DNA of 64,000 bases from Tipula vernalis (taxonomy: Eukaryota; Arthropoda; Insecta; Diptera; Tipulidae). Shown here one piece after another: positions 50,247 to 59,903 of the stretch; the first letter of the stretch is position 1; the number at the start of each line of letters is the position of its first letter. The notes under the pieces are model-generated. The model saw nothing but the letters and a program-made list of their open reading frames with translations, had not been told where the DNA came from and searched no databases. The DNA lies in contig OY282558.1 in assembly GCA_958295665.1 (NCBI GenBank), positions 355,873,448 through 355,937,447 of the forward strand, read 5' to 3'. Position numbers and translations under genes: made by a program.

Positions 50247-50511
50247 TTCTATCTAAGTTCATGTGTATGACTGAATTTGACTGATATGGCAGCCCTATTA
50301 CCAAAGGCCCTTCTAACCTGTTTTCTAGCGTCGTGAACTCATGGTTCATGAGTAAGACTGAATTCAGCTGATGTGGTAGCCCTATTACCATAGGCCCTTC
50401 TAGCCTGTTTTCTAGCGTCGTGAACACATGGTTCATGAATAAGACTGAATTCGAATGATGTGCAAGCCCTATTACCATAGGACCTTCCAACACATTTTCT
50501 GACTCCGTCAA
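50247..50511 (-). repeat. Three 87 bp coding repeats
   Basis: A 29-residue unit of the form LEGPMVIGLPH-x3-NSVL followed by MNH-x-FTTLENR occurs nearly three times in frame in the N-terminal region of the orphan gene. Two of the junctions are 87 bases apart. The copies are close, so the expansion is fairly recent. Confidence 0.8.
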
Positions 50512-50650
50512 TTCGGCGGCTCCAATGTTGGTTTATTTTGCATTAATTCTGAATCAGTTGAGTTACCTGTATTACCATCTTGAAGTGCATCTCCTAATAT
50601 GGTGGTGTCTTCAAGTTTATCTTTTTCCCTTAATCTAACACCATCTTAGA

Positions 50651-51543
50651 TAAGAACAACTTCCCACGACTTGTCATAATACGTATTATCTGAAGAGTGC
50701 AATAAGGCATAAAAATATGCAGTAAAATTAAAAATAATAATTTCGCACAAGAAATATTGACCAAAAGTTTTATCTGAAATAAGGACACACAACGAAATAA
50801 TTCCACTTTTTCGAGAACAAAGTTTTAAATTTAAATACTATATAACATTATTTTCTAAATATATCTCCACCTTGATGTAGATCGCGATTGAGACTAGCCT
50901 CATTTCTCTTATCTGCATAGTGGTTTTCCATACATCGTCAATACTTCGTTGGCTTCTCATATGATTTTGTTATGAATGGTTTTTTTAAAAGTAACACATT
51001 CTATAAAAATTTCATCCAAATTGACTATAAAATCATACTTTTATCGAATTGGAAATTTTGAATGTATTTACTAACGCCGGGATATTTTCTACTTGCATCT
51101 TGTTTATTTGTTTTATATAAGTATCCTTCTTAATATTAATATTATAATTTGTTTCTATTTTTCTTTAAAATTCACTGGCATCTAAAGTTTCTAATACCAT
51201 GGAATCAATGGAACAATCTCCATTACTACAACTATTACTATTAAGACTTAACCTAATTATATCAATCAATCAATGTCATACTATCGTATTCTGCAATTTT
51301 ACTATAATTAATTTGAGAGTTATTGAGATTTTGAGAATTATTGTTATTTAGGATAAGTGAACAATTTTTAGAATTGAACACGTGAAAATTTCCAACAAAC
51401 CAGAAAACTAGTAGTAATGTTATTCTCATCGTGTAAGTTAGGTGGAAACTCAGATGCCATTATTGGTGCTGAGGGGCGTAGAAATTTAGCTTTGATTACG
51501 TCAATACGTCTATCTATCATATTTTTAGGCTACGAGTGACCCG
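50651..51543. other. Stretch without a supportable gene
   Basis: AT-rich with TTACTA-type short repeats near 51220. No gene recognised. Confidence 0.4.
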
Positions 51544-51551
51544 CGTTGAAA

Positions 51552-54212
51552 CAGTGGCGTAACTAGGTACCCGCCACGGTTGTTGGGGCCCACAAGATTT
51601 CCTTTGTTATATTTCAAATTTTAGATTCGATAACTCAGATTAAGCTTATAGTGCAAATTTGCAGAACGGTACATTTCTTGGAAATTTTTAAGGAAAGGCT
51701 GTTGTCTAGTTAATTAGAAAAAGCAGAAATCGCTACTGTTGCTATTAAATATTTTCTTAAGACAGGATCAATCATTTCTTCTCGGTTCTGACTCCATAGA
51801 AATAAAAATGCCTTGACCGATATTTAGATGTAGAAGAAAATTAGCTAAACTCGTTTAAAATAAAAGCTTTCGACATCAAACGAGATCGATTTTTGTGTTT
51901 GCTGGATTTATTTATTTGTATTATACGTTTTGCGTAACTACAAGTTTACCACTTTTCCATTTATCAAAATTCAACCTTTTACAAATTAAATTGAGCCTTT
52001 AGCCAAACAAATTCAACCTTTTACTCAAGTGTTGATTAAAAAAGGTTGAATTTGATTTACCAATAGCTAGACAAAATTTCTTTTGAAAAAGGTTAAATTA
52101 GATTTGAAAAAGGGAGCTAATAGTAACCTGCTAGTGTTTGCAGCTTGTGATGTGTAATTGTGATGTTCATACAAATCAAGAAAAAGCTAGAAAAATACAT
52201 AAACGCTTGTTATATCAAGTTTCTGAATAAAATGATTTGAGTTGAAAAGCTTCGATAAGTGAAAGCCCTTAAAACTAAAAGTTCTTTACATATCTTCCCA
52301 ATGCTTGATTTATGCTTGTAGAACATTTTAACGAAAGACAAAATTTTTAGGAAGGCACCAAAATTACCGAAAAAGAATAAATAAATGATCAAGCTTAAAG
52401 CTCATTGAAAACAAATACTCTAAATTAATTCCAATAGACCACCTTCTTTTATAATATCAAATTTGTAATTCAAATGGTTTGATTTGAAAAGCTATTAAAA
52501 CTTAAAGCTCTTAATAGTTTAATTTGAGCACAAATATTCTAAATCCTACCCATAATTCCGCCATCGTTTGCATTATCAAAAGTCGAAATAAAATGGTTTG
52601 TTTTAAAAGCTTCGATAAGTGAAAGCCCTGATAGCTAAAGCATCGTAACACATTTGAATAAACCCTGAAATTATTAAAATCAAATTTCAGAATAAAAAGT
52701 AAATTATTTGGGTTAAAAAGATCCGATACATTAAAAGCTCCTAAAACTAAATGTTCGACATTTTTTGCAAATACATAATCTATGTTCATAAAACATTTCA
52801 ACAAAAACCTCAAATTACGAAAATGCTCAAAAACGTTAAGTTTAAATTTAAAAAGTACGTATGGATTAATTCAAGCTCATTGGAAACAAACATTATAAAT
52901 GTATACCCTTTGTAAATGGTTTAAAAAATTTCGATCAGTGGAAGCTCTTAAAACTTTTTGCAAATACATATTTTTTGAACCTAACAAAAACCTGAAAGGC
53001 TCAGAAATGTTAATTTTAAACCCAAATATATAGCATAAATTAATTATCAAGCCTAAAGCTCATTGTTAACAAATATTCTAAATTTATCCCAAAATTTCGT
53101 AGCCCATTTTAATACTAAATTTCGGAGTGAAATGATTTGATTCAAAAAGCTTCGATAAACGAAAGCTTATATTATAATTCCAAGTTTTCTAGTAAAATGG
53201 TTTGGTTTGACTAAAACCTCTTGATAATTTACAATGAGAACAAACATACTAAATGGTCCCTAAATTTCGTTACCCTTTGTAAAACCGAATTTCTGAGTAA
53301 ATGGTTTGGTTTAGAAAGCTTTTCTAATTGAAATCGCTTAAAACTAATAGTTCTTGACATTTTTGCTCATAAAACATTTTAACAAATACCTGAAATTATG
53401 AAATAGCTCACTAATGTTAAGTTCACACCCAAAAGGTATGATTTAATTATCAAGCTTATTGAAAACAAATACTCTAAACTAATCCCAAAGAACCACCTTT
53501 CGTTATATTATCAAATTTTAGAGTTAAAAGGTTTGGTTTGAAAACCTCTTAAAACTAAAAGCTTTTGTTGATTGATGATTAACTTTGAGAACAAATATTT
53601 TAAATTTTAGCCAAAATTCCGTAACCTTTTTTAAAATCATATTTCTGATTAAAATAATTTTGTTAAGAAAGCTTTTAAAATTAAAAGTTCATGATTTTTT
53701 TGCGCATACATAAAACATTTTAACAAAAACCTAAAAGTGTGAAAAAGGTTCAACGCTAAAAGTTAAGTTAAAATCCAAACTTGTTTAAATTAATTATCAA
53801 ACTTAAAAGTTATTTACAATTTTTGCAAATACATATTTTATGGTAATGTAATTTTCTAACAAAACTTACGCATAATTCGACATTTGAGAACTTTCAAGAA
53901 TATAAAAAATACCTTGAAAATTCGACATTTTTGAGATTACCATATTTCGAAATTCTTGATATTTTTAAAATTATATTCGAAATTTGTGATGCTTTATCGA
54001 TATGCTTAGAAATCGTCAGAGCATTGAGTTGCTAGATGCTTCGTGTCAACTATACTCTCAAAATCAGATACAATTAATTAATGCGGGACTAGACGATAGG
54101 AAGAAATAAGTTTCTCACTAAAAGCTTTACTTGTTCATATAGGTAACAAGACGCATTTTTAGGGGCCCAAAAAAATGTTGCAGAGGACCCGACATTTATA
54201 GTTACGCCACTG
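51552..54212 (+). mobile_element. Non-autonomous hAT-type element, best copy of the family
   Basis: CAGTGGCGTAACTA at 51552 is exactly inverted at the right end, 54199-54212. CGTTGAAA flanks it on both sides (51544-51551 and 54213-54220), an 8 bp duplication as expected for hAT. Inside, GGGCCC-containing blocks lie near each end. The middle (52,200-53,850) is an array of degenerate repeats of about 300 bases with GCTTCGATAAGTGAAAGC, CTTAAAACTAAAAG and ACATTTTAACAAAAACCT words. No transposase is encoded, so it must be mobilised in trans. Older copies lie at 1.6-3.3 kb and 4.0-6.7 kb in the other orientation. Confidence 0.85.
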
Positions 54213-54690
54213 CGTTGAAACGAGATTCTGCAGTATTCTCACTTGCAGCTCGATATGATGTCATTATATAAGGTTCAAGTGGATAACTTAGCTGGGCTTT
54301 TTATTTGCTCCCGATAGCTGCTGTTAAGAGCCGTAATATATAAAGTGGCTCCCGGTAGCGCTCTGCACAAATAGGTAGAGCCAAATATTTTTTATTTCAA
54401 GATTAGTTTACCAATAAATAGCGCTTCAAATTTTAATTTAGCTATGTAAAAATGACAGCTCTCGATAGCAACTATCGGTAGCTAATAAAAAAATACAGCT
54501 CTTGAGCTGCCTGAAAATTAAAGTGTATTTTGTCATTTTAAGAAGCATTAAAATGGTTGCGTGATTATCGTAACCTATCCAATAACCAAGAATTTTTGTC
54601 GATGTACCATTGTCACATAAAATATGATCGCTCTGCAAAAATAATTTAAATGATGGAATTTCAATATTTTCACTTATTTTCATTTTCGTC
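54213..54690. repeat. Dispersed AGCTCYCGATAGC-type motifs
   Basis: Words such as GCTCCCGATAGCTG, GCTCCCGGTAGCGC and GCTCTCGATAGC recur four times in both orientations between 54309 and 54510. It may be the remains of a small palindromic element. No gene is present. Confidence 0.4.
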
Positions 54691-54699
54691 TTGTTAAAC

Positions 54700-54930
54700 T
54701 TGAGTAACCTTAATAATCTTGCATAATTTCGTATTACCTACATATCGAATAAACTTGAAATATCGAATGATTCGATAATTATAGATTTATATGCTTAAAT
54801 TTTCAAGATCTCACAAGAAGTTAAGCGCAAAACATTACCATGCAAAATTCGATTTAATTCGAAATTCTCAAGTAATCTCGAAATTATTGAAATCTTAGAA
54901 TATTTAGAACAAACGGTGAATATATCGATT
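54700..54930 (-). mobile_element. Fragment of the hAT-like repeat family
   Basis: The block with AAGCGCAAAACATTACCAT and surrounding AATTCGA words parallels 2060-2160 and 5870-5960 of copies 1 and 2, in the same orientation as those copies. Only about 230 bases remain. Confidence 0.45.
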
Positions 54931-57290
54931 TTTTTTTTTTTTTTTTTTCTAAAAGTCATAAGCCAGTAACATTAAAAAAGCTAACCCTAAGGCTGATTAA
55001 CACAGTTTATATGAAACCCCCAAAGAACCATTTTGTAATATTAGGATTCCAAACTTTTATTTCATGGCCCAAAACTGAACTCTTCACAGAATAATATAAC
55101 TGTTTCCAATGTTTTTCCGTTAATTTTCCTTTCATTTTCTACCATATAACAAAATGCAAATTTATCAATTAGAAATAAAAATTATGTTATCGTTATTTTA
55201 CCCTACTTGTTAATGTTGGGATAAAGTCCACATAACATCCGGCTAATTTGAGTACATAATTCAATTATAAATATGTATTTGCTTCGCACAAATGATACGT
55301 ACCTCTTGGTATACCATATATATAAGATAGTATTCAAAAAATATTGTTACACCTATACCACTTCCCGTTTCATTTGAGTTACCAACAATATACAAAAAAA
55401 AAAAAAATGCAAAACGGCCTTCTCGTAAAAAAAAAAAAAAAATTATTCGTCCATATAATGACATAAATTTTCCTTCTTTTCCTTTCCTAAGATTTTCCTC
55501 GGTTCAAAATAGTGTCATTAAAAAAAATTATCGTATATAAAAACATTTACACAGCACCTCGCACTCAAAAATAAATTCAACAAAGTGTAAACAAAACCAT
55601 TCTACTTTTTTTTTTTTTTGAATATATTTTATAAAAGTAAAGTGAATTTCAAGATGAAAATTAAAATTTTCATTTTCCTACACCTACTTTTGGTCTCTTT
55701 TTCTATAAAAAAATACAGATTTTACTATGAGAACATCGTCTTTTGAACACATTTTTTATTTTTAGATGACATCAAGAGCACATTGGCGGGAAATGAAACC
55801 ATAACGAAAACAATGTTGTTGTTGTTTAGCTAAACACAAATATTTCACGTTGATGAGGTTTTGTTAGTAAATTTTAATTTACTTCATACTTCAAGCCTAA
55901 CAAGTTGTTTGTTTATAATTTTGCACGACATTCTTTAAAAATTAAATTTTGTTGTTGGATGCGGAAAAAATAAAATTAAAGAAAATTCTGTTTTTCTTTT
56001 AATTATAAATATAGGTGCGGTTTAAAAATTGTCAAGATATAAACACATTTCATACCGTTGTGTTTATTGTCGGTAAGGATCTATGAAGTTTCCATGCATT
56101 ATAATAACAAAAAATTATTGTATGTGTAAATAAAATATATAATTACGAAATATTCTTAGATTGTGGAATAAAAGTGTTTTTGTCTCAAATAGTTGTAATG
56201 TAGTATTGTGCTGGTGTTAACCATATTATGATTTGCTTCGCTGAAAAACGTTTTCGATGTAAAAGTGCTTATACAACATAGATTATGGTTTTGCACCTTT
56301 AAAAGTTTTTTGAACTATAAGCACGATGAATGGAGATTCTTCAGATTAAATTAATCTCGTTGATTTAAGAACTTCCTTTGAAACTCTAGAAACTTACAGC
56401 AAACCAAATAGCGAATTATGATTTTTCAACAATATTAGATCGTCCTTCGACCCTTTATTTACATAATCTTTTTGTCAATGTTAATAAATCAATTTTGCAG
56501 TCCAAAGGATCGAAAAAACTCTCCGAAATCATTTTACACAAACAAAAACATCGAAATTCTAGGTTACCTTCGCCAATAATTCGAATATTTACTTGTTAAT
56601 TCACATCCTTTTGAAATTTTAGCCAAAACAACAAAATCGACAACTTGAACATACCTGGAACAACTATAGCATAATATAGGAATTAATGCTTTCGACTAAA
56701 AGATATAAAAAATTGTTGTTATTGTGAAAATGGTAAACATTTCCATTTGGCACTTCATCAAAATATGGTTGTCATGATTATTCTTTTTATCATCGATCTA
56801 ATATCCTGATTAATTTAACCGACATACTTAGTTAAAAGGGTTCTAGTAAATTTTTCATTAGCTAATTTTATACAGTTTGACATACATTTCAGATGTACGA
56901 CTGCAGGTTTTCCAGGGTTCCGTCCGCTGAGGACGGTAAGTTTAAAATGTAAAAAAAAGGAAATTTAAAAATAAGGTTATGTCGTAAAGGCTAAATTATT
57001 TGGAAAGGATCGTTTAAATCATTCTAAATTATCAAATAATAAGGGGTAGGCCAATAAGGATTTCACCATCGAAATTAAGAATGATATCGTGGCATAATTG
57101 CGCCTCATTCTTTAATCGTCTTTTGAGTCTAGCAGACTTAATTTTTATTTTATTTTAAAATAATTATTTTTATTAATTTCTTGAATCTAAAATTTAAATA
57201 AAAAATTGTAGCATCTAAAATAATCTGAAATACATTTTGTTGTTAATCATTGCCCGACAATTATTAATTGTTTAATTGTTGTTTTTTAAA
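54931..57290. other. AT-rich stretch without a supportable gene
   Basis: Contains long T and A runs (54931-54950, about 55395-55440, 55603-55618). No ORF or structured repeat is recognised. Confidence 0.45.
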
Positions 57291-57308
57291 CGTTATATGA
57301 ACATTTTG

Positions 57309-57640
57309 TGATACGCTGTTATGTGATTATATAGAGCGTGATTATACAATACGCTGTTATGTGATTATATAGAACAAAAATTTGTGCATTGATCATTGTA
57401 CCGCAAAGTGGCTGTGATACGTTTTATTTTATTTCTAACGGTATTATATTAAGCGTTGTTTTTGATCAAAAATTTTGTGCATCGAACATTTTACTACCAC
57501 ATAGCTGTGCAAACGTGATACAAACATTCTGTGATACTCTGTTTGTGATTGTATTTGATCATAAATTTGTGCATCGATCATTTTACCACCAATTAGCTGT
57601 GATACGTTTTATTGTAACTGTATTGCATTAAGCGTTGTTA
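57309..57640 (+). repeat. Tandem repeats in the 5' region, unit about 92 bp
   Basis: Units start TTTGTGCATCGATCATTTTA at about 57381, 57474 and 57566. Each contains AGCTGTG and GTGATAC words and ends with a TTTGATCA-like or AAGCGTTGTT block. A shorter pair of GATACGCTGTTATGTGATTA copies lies just upstream (57310 and 57350). Several LINE families carry promoter repeats of this kind in the 5' UTR. Confidence 0.65.
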
Positions 57641-57785
57641 TATATTACATGTTTTTGTTACAGTGCTGCCTTTCATACTAATAAATCATAAATCGTTATA
57701 CTTAATATTAAATAACTGTCAAATTTTATCTGTTTTAATACACATCATATAATAAACTTTCAATTTATAACTCTCCGGTTACATA

Positions 57786-58364
57786 ATGTCATGCAATAGC
57801 TGTACTAAATCCTTTGGATCTACTTTTGTGGATATAGTTCCCTGCAATTTCTGTGGTAAACAATTCCACATGGAGTGTACAGGTATTGATCGAACTGCCA
57901 AGAATTCCATAAAAAAATGTATGAATATTTGTAATTTCTGTAATGGCTGTAATGATTGGATTATTCCGCACAACATCTCGAAATTGTGGCAAAAGGTTAA
58001 TCTGGCTGCTGATAGAGCTGCAGAGGTTCTATTGAATGATGTTAAGTCAGATTATATCTATTGTCATTCAGGAGTCCCTCAGGGGTCCCGTTTAGGCCCA
58101 ATTATATTTCTTTTATTCGTGAATGGTATTCCTAATATTTTTAAATTCTGTAAATGTTTATTATTTGCTGATGGTTTGAAGATTTTCATGGATGTTCAAT
58201 CTGTAAGTGATGCTGAGGTTTTGCAATCTGAAATTAATATATTGTCTAGTTGGTGCTCTAAGAATAAATTGTTCATCAATGTACAGAAGTGTATGTATAT
58301 GTATGTATATGGTGATGTCGTTTTTCAGAACACTCAATTCAAATATTGTCAATTATTATTTTGA
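57786..58364 (+). CDS. In-frame fusion of PHD-like ORF1 start to RT palm
   Basis: The 192-residue ORF begins MSCNSCTKSFG and CNFCGKQFHMEC, a C-x2-C / C-x2-C-x4-H-x2-C finger ending in CNFCNGC (residues 1-58). A short helical segment follows, then from about residue 95 the RT blocks SGVPQGSRLGPIIFLLFVNG and FADGLKIF (the second D of FADD is changed to G), and SWCSKNKLFINVQK. The ORF therefore joins ORF1 to ORF2 by a deletion that kept the frame. It would lack the endonuclease and half of the RT. It ends at a TGA at 58362 and RT continues in the next frame. Confidence 0.65.
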   Translation: MSCNSCTKSFGSTFVDIVPCNFCGKQFHMECTGIDRTAKNSIKKCMNICNFCNGCNDWIIPHNISKLWQKVNLAADRAAEVLLNDVKSDYIYCHSGVPQGSRLGPIIFLLFVNGIPNIFKFCKCLLFADGLKIFMDVQSVSDAEVLQSEINILSSWCSKNKLFINVQKCMYMYVYGDVVFQNTQFKYCQLLF

Positions 58365-59015
58365 TGGGGATCTACTTTGTAGAGTAACTTCAACTGTTGA
58401 TTTAGGAGTTCTGTTTGATCAGAAATTAACTTTTGCGTTACACATAGATAAAATAATATTAAAGGCCAATTCTATGTTAGGTTTTATTTTTAGAATGACA
58501 AAGGATTTTATGGATGCATTTTCGTGTGTTAGTTTATTTACTTCTTTAGTTAGATCTCACTTTGAATATGCTGTAGTGGTTTGGTATCCTCATCATGATG
58601 TGCATATTGCAAGATTGGAATCTATTTAGAAACGTTTTACTATCTATATGGCCAGGAAGCTTGGTCATTTATCTGATCGTCATCTACCTATGTGGGAGCA
58701 GGTGCGCAGTCTCCCATCGTATGTGACTCGGTGTGAGTGCCTTCACATTGATACGTTGGTTAAACGCTGAAAAATTGCCTCTGCCTTGTTTGTTAGTGAT
58801 TCTCTTAGTGGCCGCATTAAGTGTCTTGAACTCATTTCTGCTTGGAGCAGTTATGTACCTACCAGAAGCTTGCGTCCAAGGGAATTTTTGTTTGTTGACT
58901 TTCATAGAACGAATTATGGTTCCAATGAACCAACCAAGTCAAATTTTTAATGAACTTCACCATTTATTTCATTTTGACAGATCCAGAGTGTATTTTCGGA
59001 AGGCAATTAGTAATT
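58365..59015 (+). pseudogene. RT C-terminal relic, continuation of the fusion
   Basis: After a frameshift the sequence reads DLGVLFDQKLTFALHI, MLGFIFRMTKDF and SLVRSHFEYAVVVWYP (58390-58600). A TAG follows, then RFTIYMARKLGHLSDRHLP and, after another shift, a DSLSGRIKCLELISAWSSY stretch ending near 59015. This is the thumb and C-terminal region typical of Jockey/CR1-type ORF2. Confidence 0.65.
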
Positions 59016-59205
59016 GAAGTTTTTAATCTAATTTTACGTTTTTAAAGTTTTCGTTTTTTCAGGTAATGTTCCGTATTGTTAGTATTTTTTTTGTATTTCT
59101 TTTTAATCTAAAATATTTTTTTTTTTTACTATTCATTAAGTTATTAACTGTAGAATAGATCTATATAAATAAATATTCCACCAATATGCCTTATTGTCTC
59201 GACCC

Positions 59206-59580
59206 TTAGCTCTTGAATTGTTGCTGGCTTATTGACAAAGACCTCAGTTTTGAGGTTACTTCAAAGAAAGTAGTCAAATTGACCAATCGACCTAGCTGTT
59301 TTGCCAGATAATGTATCCCGAGAACTTCCCGTGCAATAAAGCCATTGTTGCACTGGCTGTGTGGCTTGTTGAAACCACATATCGTCCACATCCATATCAT
59401 CCAATTCGGGTATTAAAAAATTAGCTATCGTGGAAACAAGCCGTTCGGGCATTTCGACGAACGCTCACTAATTATTTGTCTGCTACTGACCTAACGCGAA
59501 CAAAAATCATTTAATGCGCGATATGCATTTGTTAATGAACGCCCATTTGCATAGATTTTATTCATCACTCTTATAGTGAA
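59206..59580 (-). pseudogene. Mariner-superfamily transposase relic, deleted
   Basis: On the minus strand an N-terminal-like GRSLTNAYRALNDF segment (near 59550) is followed by IANFLIPELDDMDVDDMWFQQ, then a shifted SGKTARSIGQFDYFL and NLKTEVFVNKPATIQ. These match the helix-turn-helix start, the DMWFQQDGAT block (the catalytic D is lost to a frameshift) and the PLDYFLWG-LK-xVY end of the insect family also seen at 6.8-7.2 kb. The middle of the transposase is missing. Confidence 0.65.
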
Positions 59581-59674
59581 ATATCCATTGGCCAACCATT
59601 TATTTGTAGTCGATTAGAAATAGGAAAAAAGAAGTAACAGTAATGTAACAATGAATATGTGTAACAATAATATA

Positions 59675-59903
59675 TTTTTTTTTTTTTTTTTTTTTCCTTA
59701 TGTAGGTGCAAAAAATCTTCAAAAGACTTTCGTCGAACGGCGATGGACGCCGCCCGACAGTGTGAGATTTGACAGCTGCTCCTGTCACCTTCTCACTAAA
59801 AATCACCTACAGCCCACGGGAAAACCGGACCGGAACCACTTTCGTATTACTTCAGTCTGTCCCGTGCTGCCAGCCCTGTCAGGGCCCCTCGATTACTTCT
59901 CGC
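59675..59903 (-). other. 3' UTR and poly(A) of the R1-clade element
   Basis: From the ORF2 TAG (59904) to the T run at 59675-59695 there are about 208 bases without an ORF, then 21 A residues on the element strand. The tail marks the exact 3' junction with AT-rich host DNA. Confidence 0.8.

Larger units (their letters stand above)
48712..50650 (-). pseudogene. Orphan arthropod TE-like gene, broken, with one short intron
   Basis: Conserved blocks appear in order on the minus strand: a serine-rich, acidic N-terminus; NWRRT then KRLRNTRKAYE; CRLNCSSKISEEER; LGNLDKQRLFIAS; LDINDRPIKNV; EFNIFNYMPRNDQC; LKEKDLAREEK; FVWHEGIGNRGVNE; IRHKYFVKGYTQN and GDSVHS. I recall these from a family of uncharacterised, widely duplicated arthropod proteins that look transposase-derived; the function is not established. 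Breaks: a shift near 50520, a shift after NWRRT, an A-run expansion at about 49542-49556, shifts near 49250 and 48950, and loss of the segment between GVNE and the next helix (where relatives have an SDNC-like motif). Not functional as encoded. Confidence 0.6.
57300..59180 (+). mobile_element. Internally deleted non-LTR retrotransposon
   Basis: The element has a 5' region of tandem repeats (57300-57640), an ORF that starts as an ORF1 finger and ends as RT, the RT C-terminal part to about 59015, and a 3' tail with AATAAA near 59170. The missing centre comprises most of ORF1, the endonuclease and the first half of the RT. It looks like a sister of the 19-22 kb element. It cannot move on its own. 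Confidence 0.7.
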
